A stretch of DNA of 10,312 nucleotides from Lojkania enalia (GCA_010094045.1 ML986617.1:317620-327931); one strand, 5' to 3'. Shown: positions 1-7,860, counted from the stretch's first letter. The notes: a model not told the origin generated them from the letters alone. Numbers and translations: made by a program.

Positions 1-156
1 TATTTGTTCTTATTAGATTGTTTCTAGAATTTTAAACTCTCCTAGTTCTATAGTATATATAACTTTCTTCTAGAAATCTTTCCCTTCTATAGTTTAAATT
101 ATATAAGGTCGTTCTAGTTATATTATAGGTATTCCTTTTCTAGTAATATAGTTACT

Positions 157-192
157 AGCTATAAAATTCTTTATTACTCTACTATTAATAAG
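157..192 (-). other. Degenerate aspartic-protease active site
   Basis: The gag-pol frame reads LINSRVIKNFIA, aligning with the retropepsin motif of fungal gypsy elements (L-I-D-S-G-A-x-x-N-F-I). The catalytic Asp is Asn (GAT to AAT) and the following Gly is Arg. Both are single G-to-A changes, as expected if the complementary strand was RIP-mutated. Confidence 0.7.
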
Positions 193-1287
193 TATATATA
201 CTTTATAGCTGTAGTACTATCTAGGTATTATAAGGTAGTATTCTCCTATATTCCTATACAGCTAAGTTATTTTAGGCTAGTAGGCTATTACTTCTTTTAT
301 AGATATATATTTCGGATATTTCCGTTCTAGGCATTTATACTATAGCCTTCCTCTAATATATACTTTAGGTAGTAGAGGTCTAGGTTTAAGTATTATATAG
401 TTTTAGGTTTATTTAGTAACTTCCCATTCTATTATAACTTCTTACTTTATAGGGTTTTCTAGTACTTCGTCTTCATTTAGTTATCTTAGTTATACACCTG
501 TGTTTTCCTTTCTTTCTTAATAGGCCTTATATTATCGTTTAATATACGATATCTATACTATCTTAAAATATACTAGATGGTATTAGTTTATATAGGGGTT
601 ATCGTCTTCTCTAATCTAGTAATTCTATTCTTATTTATATCGCGATACCTTTAGTACCTAGTATTTTACTAGTATTTTACTTCGTAAGAAGGCTACTACT
701 TTCTATACTATATACGCAGTCTTATTCTAGTCTATTATTTTAAAGTATTCTTCTACTACTTTCGTAGTTTCTATCTATTTTTAGAAATGTAAGAAGTAGA
801 TTTCCCTAGGGTAGGTATTTTACCATTCTTTATAAACGTCGATAATATCTTATCCTAGTCTATTTTTATCATAGAATTTTATGGGTAGTTCTTCTTATAG
901 AGTAGTTATAGGAACTAGGGTTCTCTATTTATACTCGATTATTCCTTATTAGTACGTAGAATATACTTTAGGTACTAGTTTAGGTATTAGTACTCTAGTA
1001 GTAGCTTCTTCTATTTATAATAGGGTGTTTATTTCTTTATTCTCGTCCGATATTTCCTAAACTTCTTCTAGCTACCTTTTTATATGTTCCTGCGTTGCTG
1101 CAAGTTGTATTTTCTTCTAAAGTTAATACCTTATAGCTTCTTTAAATTGTCGGTAGATTTAACACTTATCTTTATTATAGAAGGACTAATATAAGGTTCT
1201 GTATTCTATAGTTATGGCTAGTTTTTCTTTACCTGCTTCCTGCGGTTTATCTTCTATAGGCTAGTTTCTTCTTTCTTTCTTTTTGCT

Positions 1288-1335
1288 TCGATATTCTTTT
1301 ACTATATATTCTAGTTTTTAACAATTATAATACTT
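1288..1335 (-). other. Degenerate CCHC zinc knuckle in element 2 gag
   Basis: The frame reads KYYNC-stop-KLEYIVKEYR, matching the nucleocapsid pattern C-x2-C-x4-H-x4-C. Only the second Cys (TGT) remains; the first Cys, the His and the last Cys all read Tyr. The function in an intact element would be binding of the RNA genome. Confidence 0.7.
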
Positions 1336-1342
1336 AATATCT

Positions 1343-1387
1343 TTTTTCTAAGTCTTCTTTTTCTAAGTCTTCTTTTCCTAAGTCGCC
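1343..1387 (-). repeat. Three tandem 15-bp repeats coding a Lys-rich linker
   Basis: The 15-bp unit tttttctaagtcttc occurs at 1343-1357 and 1358-1372 without mismatch, and at 1373-1387 with three mismatches. The unit length keeps the gag frame. On the minus strand it encodes a repeated (E/K)KKT-stop peptide, presumably KKTQ before mutation, just before the zinc knuckle. It is a basic linker typical of gag proteins rather than a regulatory repeat. Confidence 0.75.
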
Positions 1388-2414
1388 TATAACTTAGGCT
1401 TCTTTTCTCTAGTAGTACTTAGGTCTATAGGTCCGCCCGCGTCAGCAGTTTTTACTAAGAAGCGTACCCTTTAGTAGTATACTTATCTTTCCTTATTTTT
1501 AAACTAGTATAGTTTATTATTAATTCTCTTTACTAGTTAGAAGTATAATACTAGGTCCTGCGGTTACTCTATATATATTATTACTCTTCTTATTTCTATT
1601 TTTAATCCTCTGCGGAACTTTACTATTATACTATAGTTATCTTATATAATTTTATTTAAGAGCTGTTAAAAGCTTAATATATACGAGGTAATAGATCCTA
1701 GTTAAACTAGGTTGTAGAATCTATCTTCTACTACCTATACTTTATTGATATCTTTAAACGCTAGTTTAAGTTTCTATTAGAAGTATATTAGGCTTGTAAA
1801 TATTGCTTTAGTTTTACTCTTCTAGTACTCTTCCGCGTGGTTCTTAAAATCTATTAGGAAGGACTAGAACTAGTTCAGTAGTTTACCCGTTAAGTATACT
1901 CCTATAAATAGTACTTTCTCGTTCTTATATTAAATAATATCGAGGTTAGCGTCGATATAAATTCTTACTACTACTAGGAATCCTTTAAGCTTAAACCTGG
2001 TTCTATTAAACTTATTAAGTAGTACTAGTTTAATTTATTGTTAATAATATATTATTAGTAGTACTTTTTTAACTTACTTAAGTTTTTAGATAATTCCCGT
2101 AAGTTCTATCCCTTATTTACTATTAACTATTCCTTATATTTCTTTAAGACTTTTAAGAAGGCTATTCTAAGTCTCTTTTAGGCTTCTTATCTATTTATCT
2201 ACTAGAACTAGCTGTTCCTATTATTATACTAACTTATTCTACATTCTTATAAATATAGTTATTATATCTACCTCCGAAGAGGTAGCCTTACTAGCTAATC
2301 CTAATATTCTGCTTGCGTGAGTTTCCTATATTACTTACTAAAGGTATCTCTTTTCTTATAACTAGAGTAGTCTAACTGGTCTTACTTCTTCTAGCCTTAC
2401 GAGGGTAGTTAAAG

Positions 2415-2694
2415 TATAACAGCCCTTCTAATTAGCCAGGTATAAGGCGGGGTAATAACTAAGAGTAATTACGTACTATAAAGTGTATTATTCTTATAGG
2501 CTTATAATAGAAGTGCGTAAGTAGAGTATACGAAGGATATTTAAGTTAACTATAAAGAGTTATAAAGATTGGAGTCGTAAGGTCGTTAAATATAATTTAG
2601 TTCCCTTATTATTTCTTCTTACTCAGTTACTTAGTTAACTGAATAACTAAGTATACTCAGTTACTTAGTTAACTAAGCTACTAAGTATATTATA
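2415..2694 (-). repeat. Probable 5' LTR of element 2
   Basis: This segment lies just upstream of the element 2 gag on the minus strand. Its ends are TATAA (minus start, 2694-2690) and TTATA (minus end, 2419-2415), which would be TGTAA and TTACA before CpA/TpG mutation. To its right the coding sequence of a different gag begins at once, so 2694/2695 fits an insertion boundary. The partner LTR and the second copy of the target duplication would be outside the window, and I could not recognise a primer-binding site. The boundaries are an inference. Confidence 0.4.
2621..2688. repeat. 34-bp tandem duplication with nested palindromes
   Basis: Units 2621-2654 and 2655-2688 share their first 20 and last 8 bases and differ at four positions between. 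The core cttagttaactaag of the second unit is a perfect 14-bp palindrome. The block sits near the start (U3 side) of the proposed LTR, where enhancer-like repeats are common in LTR retrotransposons. A regulatory role is inferred only from that position. Confidence 0.75.
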
Positions 2695-3315
2695 TACCTT
2701 ATATTAGTCTTATTCTTCTAGCTATATAGAGTTCTAAATCTCAATTAGGTCTTATACGGGGGTTCTTATAAGGATATCCGTAATACTAACGCTAAGTCTC
2801 TAGAACTCTATAGTATAATCTATTACTCTCTTAGTTTAGGTTAGCCTTAGTAGTTTTCTTTATACTTTCTACTCTATATTTACTTCTCTAAAAACATTTT
2901 AAATCTTATTCTTAAATCCTTTCTAACTTTTAAAGAGTTTATCTGTAAATTCCCTAGTCTTCTTTATATTACTTCTATTCTCTAGCTAATTAGCTATAAA
3001 TAGTTCGGCTTATACTAGTAGTATCTCTTCTATATTTATTATTATAGCTAAGATCTTATCCTTATCTAGAAAGAAGGTTATACTATTAAACCTAAAGTAC
3101 AGCTCTATTAATATAAGAAAGGGGTTAATATATTCTTTCTTACTATTAAACTTTCTTAGTAAAGCTATTTTAGCTTATACTTATTATTTAGCTTTAGCTA
3201 GGTCGGCTCTAGCTGCGGCTAGCTTATATTATATCTATATAATACAGGTCTTCTATTTCTATACTTTTTACGCTATAGCTTTTTCTAAGGCTTACAGCCT
3301 TTAGGTTATTATAAT
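2695..3315 (-). pseudogene. LTR-retrotransposon gag pseudogene, 5' part (element 1), interrupted by element 2
   Basis: A second gag, different from the element 2 gag, reads on the minus strand in one frame. It has an Ala/Lys-rich helical N-terminus (LAAARADLAKAK, near 3185-3220) and a capsid-like stretch with KFNSKKEYINPFL, LYFRFNSITF and LDKDKILAI (around 3040-3150). Further on it has a REFTDKLFKS segment and YTIEF (about 2800-2930). These match the usual fungal gypsy Gag layout, in which a helix-rich capsid precedes a nucleocapsid. The nucleocapsid, protease and pol regions are missing. The frame loses resemblance near 2700-2760 and stops at the proposed LTR of element 2, which fits interruption by that insertion. 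Many TAA/TAG stops and Gly/Asp-to-Arg/Asn-type changes are present. The start cannot be fixed; about 3315 is where the coding-like pattern fades. Confidence 0.65.
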
Positions 3316-3618
3316 TTAACTTTATAATATAGTAGATATCTTTAAATAGTTTCTATTCTCTTAATATTAAATAGTTATTATATTACTAACCTATATACTA
3401 CTAGTATATATAATAACCGCCGTTGCAGTTGTATATACACTAGGGCCTTATTTATATTAGATTAGTTAGAGGTAGTAGCTTTAGTAAAAAGAGAGTATTA
3501 GATTCGCCGGTTCTTCGAATATAATAAGTATATTTAGAAGTCTAATAGAGTAATAAGATAAATCTATAAGAATAACTATACAGGACCTAATCTACTAAGA
3601 AGATTTTCCGTCTTATAT
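3316..3618. other. Non-coding stretch upstream of the element 1 gag
   Basis: No reading frame with family resemblance was found on either strand. By position this should be the 5' leader and part of the 5' LTR of element 1 (minus strand), but I could not find LTR ends. It contains a TATA-like site, and a few CpG/CpA islets near 3417-3430 that escaped mutation. Confidence 0.4.
3448..3456 (-). promoter_or_regulatory. TATA-box-like site upstream of the element 1 gag
   Basis: The minus strand reads tataaataa followed by ggccc, a good TATA-box match about 140 bp upstream of the gag-like frame. In sequence this AT-rich such matches are frequent, so support comes mainly from its position. Confidence 0.25.
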
Positions 3619-3676
3619 AGTTAGGTCTAAAACTACTAAGCCTAGCTTATTAGGTCTGTTAGGTTTATTAGGTCCA
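3619..3676. repeat. Putative terminal inverted repeat of Pogo2
   Basis: The plus strand starts AGTTAGGTCTAAAACTACTA and then carries three spaced copies of TTAGGT[CT][CT]. TATAT immediately precedes it, which would supply a TA target site. Short internal repeats are usual in fungal pogo-like ends. The opposite end is not in the window, so the inverted-repeat nature is not shown here. Confidence 0.3.
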
Positions 3677-3929
3677 ATCTACTATGTCTAATACTTCTAC
3701 TACTATTATATATATAGGTTGTGCTATACTTTATTATCTAACTAATTATCTCCCTAGTTCCTACAGTCCTACTACTTACTGTCTAATAACTGGTTCTTAA
3801 TATACTTCTACCTATTATTTCCTTGTTAGTCCTCGTCTAAGTCGACCTGTTTAGTAGCTAATATTAGATTAAGTCCTAGTTATAGAGGCGGTACTTCTTA
3901 GCGTTCTATATTTATAATATTATAGTATA

Positions 3930-4188
3930 AGGAGTTTTAGTAGAGTATATAGTTATACTTTAAAGCGTTTAAGTACTATCTATATATTTAAAGAGACTAG
4001 ATCTAATATTTTAAAGACTTTTTAATAGTTATTATATATAAATATATTAAAAAATATATTCTTAAAGGTTAGTAGAAAGTCTTTCTTATTAATATAGAAG
4101 ATATACTAGTATACTAAATCTTATATATATTAAGAGTACTTCTACTTTAAAGGCTTAAAGTAAACTATATTAAATAGCTAGAAGATAT
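3930..4188 (-). pseudogene. Fot1/pogo-like DDE transposase fragment (Pogo2)
   Basis: In an intact element the protein cuts and reinserts the transposon at TA sites. Reading the minus strand in the frame that matches Pogo1 gives FNIVYF, INKKDFL, TFK, FFNIFIYNN, FKIL and LKRFKV. These correspond in order to the residues after the third catalytic Asp of Fot1/pogo-like transposases. That third Asp again reads Asn (LFNIVYF against L-D-V-V-C-F in the family). The fragment covers only the end of the DDE domain; the HTH domains and the first two catalytic positions are missing. Below about 3930 the C-terminal tail cannot be aligned to Pogo1 and its frame is unclear. It is more heavily mutated than Pogo1, with most Gln/Trp codons now stops. 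Confidence 0.7.
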
Positions 4189-4467
4189 TATAATAATATA
4201 AAGAAATCGTTCTACGAAAAGTTTTATATATAACCTTATCCTAAAGCTTTTTACTTATCTTATTCTACCCCTAGCTCTACCTCTTTTTCTATCCGTATAT
4301 AGTTGTATACTCCCTTATAAGTAGCTTAATAGTTCTTCTATATCCTTTTATATAAGGCCTATAGGTATTAATAGAATTTCTAGGTCTCTAATCCCCTATA
4401 TACTCTTATATACCTCTAAGTAGATTTATACCGCATTTAGACCTATTATCTTACCTACGCTATTATA
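4189..4467 (+). repeat. Left arm of the long inverted repeat
   Basis: The arm is reverse-complementary to 5871-6130, with about 29 mismatches over 260 aligned bases by hand count, all transitions. A 19-bp insertion after gttttat (around 4228-4246) explains the extra length. In most mismatches this arm carries T or A where the right arm keeps C or G, so it is the more mutated copy. Confidence 0.9.
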
Positions 4468-4710
4468 TTATATAGAAGAACTTAATACTACCAGTAATAG
4501 TCTCTTTAATAATATCGTATTAATTATTTATTTAAATATATCTAAGTTTAAAATATACCTAATTTAGTTTAGGTTATAATATTTATATACTATTATATTA
4601 AATTATTTAGTTATCTAGATAGGATCTTAGAAACCTTCTATTAACTAAAGTCTTTAAGTTTAGAACTTCCTATCCCCTACGATTAGAATTGCCTTTAGAA
4701 AAGCCGTATA
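4468..4710. other. AT-rich leader between the left arm and the gag-like gene
   Basis: No frame resembling a known protein was found on either strand. The stretch is almost pure A/T with scattered TATA-like strings. By position it would be the 5' untranslated region or promoter of the gag-like gene. Confidence 0.4.
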
Positions 4711-5835
4711 GAGTACGCCTAGGTAGAAACTCGGAGACTACTAATAACCTATTAGAATTAGAGGTAACCGCCGATATCTAACTATAATTTACCTTCTAAT
4801 TTCTATACTAGAATTAATATACGCGTAAGTTATAGTAAGAGTAAACTTCTATCTACACGTGTAGAATAACTATTACCTTCTATAAGGGGCCCTATAACAG
4901 GCGGACCCTTCTCTATAGGGCTGGTAGTAAAGAGTCTATCTAATTTAGAGGGAAATTAGAGTAAACTAACCTTTAAGGAATAAATTATAATTTTATAAGA
5001 GAAGATTATATACTTAATATAGTAGAGAACTATTAGTCTTAATTAACCTCTATAAACTACTAAATTAGTACTAATAATATACTAAGAAACTTTTACAACT
5101 CCCCTAGTAAAAAACTTCTTAGCTACCTCTAAACCCCTTTAAGCCTACCTTACTAAATATACGCCTAAGATTAAAAGTCTTATAGATAGTAGTAAACCTA
5201 TATTTAAATAATAGTAAGCCTTAATCCTAGACTAATTTAAGATTAATATAGATTACTATCTAATAGAGTATATATATATAGTATTAGTATAAGAATATAC
5301 CTCTAGTATTATAAAAGAGTATCTAGAGCTAAAATACCTAGCTAAATCAGACTAGTATTAGTTTAAAAATACTAAAGAAATAATTTTACTTCTATAATCA
5401 TATTTTATTATAGATAATAAAGAGATAGAGGTATAATAGGCGTTTTAAGTCTTAAAAATAAATAAGAGAGAAATATTCCTAACTTTTAAAGCTTACTTTA
5501 TTAGTACAGCTATTAGAGAATCTATATTTTAATCTAAGTAGTTTATCTACCTATAGGATAAAATCCTCTCTAGCTTAAAGATACTAAACCTTAGCTTTAA
5601 GCTTATATAGAAAGGCTCTTTTAATACTATAGTTATCTACTTAACAGCCTACGATATAGAAAAGAAGAGTATTTCTAACCTTCTAGAACGAACTATTAGC
5701 TTATAGGTTGTAGCTAAAATAAATTTAGATTAGTATTAGAAGGTTTCTAAGAGTTTATCTAAGATAACCTATAATCTAATACTATCTCAATCTACCCTAG
5801 TATTAATACCTTATTCTACTATAATCGCTTCTTAA
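4711..5835 (+). pseudogene. Retrotransposon gag-like pseudogene inside the inverted-repeat element
   Basis: One plus-strand frame stays coding-like for about 1.1 kb, with stops almost only at TAA/TAG. The N-terminal part (4770-4960) is low complexity. Next comes a segment with TTPLVKNFLATSKPL (about 5098-5145). The clearest part (about 5200-5620) reads EYLELKYLAKSD, LLL-stop-SYFIIDNKEIEV, LKINKREIFLTFKAYFIST and a DKILSSLKIL motif. Spacing of the acidic 'DNKEIE' turn, the 'E-F-TFKA-F' helix and the 'L-DKI--SL' helix matches capsid domains of fungal gypsy Gag proteins as I know them; this is pattern recognition, not a search result. No CCHC knuckle, protease or polymerase follows. The frame could continue through two TAA codons to 5883, into the right arm. 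The start is uncertain because ATG may have become ATA; 4711 is approximate. Confidence 0.55.
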
Positions 5836-5870
5836 TAATCTAGTAAGACTCTTATATCTAAAAGGTATAC

Positions 5871-6130
5871 TATAATAGTATAGGTAAGATAATAGGTCCG
5901 AATGCGGCACGAATCTACTTAGAGGTATATAGGAGTGCGTAGGGGATTAGGGACCTAGGAATTCTATTAACACCTATAGGCCTTATACGAAAGGATATAG
6001 AAAAACTACTAAGCTACTTATAAGGGAGTGTATAACTATATACGGATGGGAAAAGGGGTAGAACTAGGGGTAGGATAAGATAAGTAAAAAGATAAAACTT
6101 TTTATAGAACGATTTCTTTGCATTATTATA
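5871..6130 (-). repeat. Right arm of the long inverted repeat
   Basis: The arm is reverse-complementary to 4189-4467. It keeps more CpG and CpA (for example around 5898-5940) and is probably closer to the original sequence. It begins about 36 bp after the first stop that ends the gag-like similarity. Confidence 0.9.
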
Positions 6131-6712
6131 CTACCCCCCTCCTTATAAGCTAATAGTCCCTATCTGCGCTGGTTCGGGAGGGAATTAGGGCTATTATAGA
6201 TAGGTTCTAGTATAAAGAAATTTCTTTAAGAAGGTATTTACCGGTAAGAACTAATATATATAGTTGCTTATAGAGATGCGTTTATTAACATAATATTAAG
6301 TAAGGTTTTTATAGTAAGTATAATTAACCTATATATCGGCTGGTAACTACTATCATAACGGTTTATTAATATTGCAATTTTATTATATATAGTAACAAGC
6401 GTTTGCTAGTCTTAGTATATTACTAGATTATTATTAACTGAACTTTCTTAACTAAATAATAACTTCTACTCCGTACGTATTATTACGCGTCCCTAGAACC
6501 GTTAATTATTAAAGTATTACTAACACCTTATAGAAAAAATTAATTAATATACTACTCTACCCGCCTCTTAGAGCTTCTTTAGAGGCTTTCTAGATTATCT
6601 ACCTTTAGGCTATATACGCGCTTATCCGCGGGCGGTACGTAATATTTTCCTTTCGGTTCCTAAGATTAAAAAAATGCGAGTATTATATCTTATAAAATAA
6701 AAAGTACAACCC
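6131..6712. other. Unassigned block, less mutated than its surroundings
   Basis: No protein family, terminal repeat or RNA gene was recognised in 582 bp. It keeps more TG, CA and CG than neighbouring DNA (for example 6160-6180, 6270-6290, 6390-6410, 6610-6640). The plus frame starting at 6131 has long stop-poor runs (about 6270-6340), but no motif. It could be the LTR or leader of an unseen element, or older non-repeat DNA caught between insertions. Confidence 0.4.
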
Positions 6713-7153
6713 TGTACGAATTATATCTAATACTAGTAGAGTATTTACTACTAATATACTTATAGATCCCCTCCTACTATAAGAAGGAGTTTCTAGTCCT
6801 CTAGGGCCATTTTAAACTGTAGGCAGCGGCCCGATATATAGGGGATAAGGAGGATAAAAAGGTAGTCTTTAAGGCTATTTTAGAGTCCGCTTACAGCCTA
6901 GCGCTTATAGCCTAGATTGTAAGAAGTTAGAAAGATAGCCTTCTTACGGCTAGTATCTAGGTAGCTTTATTCTACTAGGGTACTAAACTACTCCGTCGGG
7001 TTTCGGCCTTAAAGGCTCTAGTATCTAGCCTTTAGGCTGATATTATAGTACTCTCAGGCGGCTAAGAATAAGGTAGGAGAGGTTTAAGGGGAGTCTGGAG
7101 GAAAGAAAGGGGAAGAAGAGTAGAGGAGGAGAAGATTAGGGAAGTATCTAACA
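6713..7153 (-). repeat. Tentative 3' LTR of element 3
   Basis: On the minus strand the segment starts TGTTAGATAC (7153 downward), shortly after the integrase frame ends at 7235, and could end at GTACA (6717-6713). It has a TATA-like tatatatcgg (6840-6831) about two thirds along, as LTR promoters do, and a pyrimidine-rich tract near the start (7075-7145). The match of the ends (TGT...ACA) is short. The second LTR and the target duplication are outside the window, so the limits are a guess. Confidence 0.3.
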
Positions 7154-7172
7154 GCCTACTATTAGACCCTCC
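7154..7172 (-). other. Weak polypurine-tract candidate of element 3
   Basis: The minus strand reads ggaggg (7172-7167), followed 13 bp later by the proposed LTR start. Fungal gypsy elements usually have a GGAGGG-type purine run directly before the 3' LTR, so either this tract or the LTR start is slightly misplaced. Confidence 0.2.
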
Positions 7173-7234
7173 GGATTCTATAGAAGAGTAATTTCGGGCC
7201 TATACTTTAGTTTTTAAAATCTACTACTTAACTC

Positions 7235-7778
7235 TTATATATTATTATCTACTAGATAATTTATATTCTCTATACTATTTTTATATACTTTAATCTATTT
7301 AGTTAGAGCTTTTAAGGGTTCTAAGCGATTCGGATACTTATTATAAAAAGCTTTTAGCTTATAAAGCAAACCTATAAAGTTTAAAGCTTTATACTAGATT
7401 AGGTTAGGATTATATTCTACCCATTTTATACGGTATTTAAGGGTCTTATAATATAACTTACTAGCTAGTATTTCCTTAACCTCCTACTCTTCTACCCTAT
7501 TAATAGCGATAGCGGGTGGTTTCAGAGCTTCTTATCTAGATAGAGGGTTCTAAGGGTCCTTATATAGTAGGTTTAGTACGAAAACATTATATATACTTAA
7601 TCCTAGGTATAGCTATAAGTGGTATAAGTTTCTAACCTACTCTAGTACTTTAAAGAGGCCCTCCTATTAATCGGATAGCTTTTAGCTCAGTTTCTAGACT
7701 ATAAGGTTTTTAGTATTTAAGTAGACTATATTACTAATCTATTAATTAATTAGTTACTAGTAATAGTTAATAATAGAT
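7235..7778 (-). pseudogene. Ty3/gypsy chromovirus integrase C-terminus with chromodomain (element 3, 3' segment)
   Basis: This is the end of a pol polyprotein. Reading the minus strand towards 7235, it shows LNTKNL, then KLSD--EGLFKVLE (about 7640-7700), the GPY/F-type module of gypsy integrases. Next comes LGLSIYNVFVLNLLYKDP, matching the 'IHPVFHVSLL' segment of the family. A chromodomain follows at about 7330-7492 (EVKEILASK, LKYRIKWVEY and N-KYPN), and the frame stops at TAA 7237-7235. A chromodomain defines the chromovirus branch, whose integrases use it to target chromatin, often histone-H3K9-methylated. The segment is broken by TAG/TAA stops. It continues, in the same frame, in the segment right of Pogo1 from 9632. 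Confidence 0.88.
7331..7492 (-). other. Chromodomain of the element 3 integrase
   Basis: The frame reads E-stop-EVKEILASK, then YRIKWVEYNPN and Y-ALNF, ending N-KYPNR. This fits the fold's pattern W/Y-x-V-E-x-I-L, a K-W-x-G-Y strand and a closing helix. The Trp of KWVEY survives and the Gly has become Glu (GGA to GAA). It reads out histone marks in intact chromoviruses. Confidence 0.8.
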
Positions 7779-7780
7779 TA
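7779..7780. other. TA target-site duplication, left of Pogo1
   Basis: The TA pairs with 9630-9631. It is the expected duplication for Tc1/mariner-type transposons, and collapsing the two copies restores the integrase frame on the minus strand. Confidence 0.85.
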
Positions 7781-7835
7781 ACGTAAAGTACTACTAAGCT
7801 AGCTATACCACCGAGCCGGCTACTTTTTCTTAGTA
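7781..7835 (+). repeat. Left terminal inverted repeat of Pogo1
   Basis: The 55 bp match the reverse complement of 9575-9629 at 46 positions; the nine differences are all C/T or G/A. Within the repeat the motif ACCACCGAGCC[AG]GC[CT] occurs twice, 17 bp apart (here as ACTACTAAGCTAGCT at 7789-7803 and ACCACCGAGCCGGCT at 7807-7821), a likely duplicated transposase-binding site. Confidence 0.95.
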
Positions 7836-7860
7836 TAGTAACTTTTCCGTATGTAACGCT

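Larger units (their letters stand above)
1..2244 (-). pseudogene. Ty3/gypsy-type gag-protease pseudogene (element 2), running off the left edge
   Basis: This is the 5' half of a retrotransposon polyprotein: Gag, the particle protein, followed by the aspartic protease. One minus-strand frame can be followed from about 2244 to position 1 without a frameshift, broken by dozens of TAA/TAG stops. In order it shows a charged helical N-terminus (2100-2244), a capsid-like segment containing KLKGFL (around 1980-2010), a Lys-rich repeat (1343-1387), a degenerate CCHC zinc knuckle (1288-1335) and a protease active-site region (157-192). The protease motif of the family (D-S/T-G-A) reads NSRV, so the catalytic Asp codon is AAT (184-186). 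Three of the four knuckle ligands are lost, mostly Cys or His to Tyr. These are the changes RIP produces. The ATG at 2244-2242 is only the best remaining start; an upstream ATG may have become ATA. Reverse transcriptase and integrase would lie beyond the left edge. Family assignment rests on motif order and conserved residues. Confidence 0.8.
3619..4188 (-). mobile_element. Truncated Fot1/pogo-like DNA transposon (Pogo2), 3' part
   Basis: The minus strand from 4188 to about 3930 aligns with positions 8797 to about 9040 of the complete pogo element in this window, so it is the C-terminal part of a related transposase. The proposed 3' end at about 3619 rests on a block with repeated aggtct/aggtcc motifs (3622-3676) that looks like a Fot1-type terminal inverted repeat. 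That block differs from the Pogo1 repeat, so this is a different family member. The 5' part is absent: the homology stops where the inverted-repeat element begins at 4189, and the sequence right of that element (6131 onward) does not continue it. Confidence 0.55.
4189..6130 (+). mobile_element. Composite element: long inverted repeats around a gag-like gene
   Basis: Two arms, 4189-4467 and 5871-6130, are reverse complements of one another and enclose about 1.4 kb. The only coding-like content recognised is a plus-strand gag-like pseudogene. No protease, reverse transcriptase, integrase or DDE motif was seen. If the outermost TA on each side is the target duplication, the ends are TA-flanked, but AT-richness makes this weak; I found no longer duplication. 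The left neighbour is truncated Pogo2 and the right neighbour is unassigned. It could be a non-autonomous element with long terminal inverted repeats, a relic with inverted LTR-like ends as in DIRS-type elements, or two LTR-like copies brought together in opposite orientation. Confidence 0.6.

Noticed and set aside
2621..2688. Tandem 34-bp units, considered as a CRISPR array
   Set aside because: There are only two adjoining units with no spacers, in a eukaryotic transposon context.
3684..3800. Short plus-strand ORF of 38 codons starting at ATG 3684
   Set aside because: It lies antisense in the tail of the Pogo2 fragment, has no recognisable motif or good start context, and low-complexity Tyr/Thr/Ser content is what RIP-mutated DNA gives by chance.
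6170..6182. ggttcggga, considered as an RNA polymerase III B box of a SINE or tRNA
   Set aside because: It deviates from the GGTTCGANNCC consensus, no A box lies at suitable distance upstream, and no cloverleaf could be drawn.
6704..6717. gtaca...tgtac mini-palindrome at the proposed LTR edge, considered as a transposon end
   Set aside because: The stem is only 5 bp, with no matching second end and no target duplication visible; used only as weak support for an LTR boundary.
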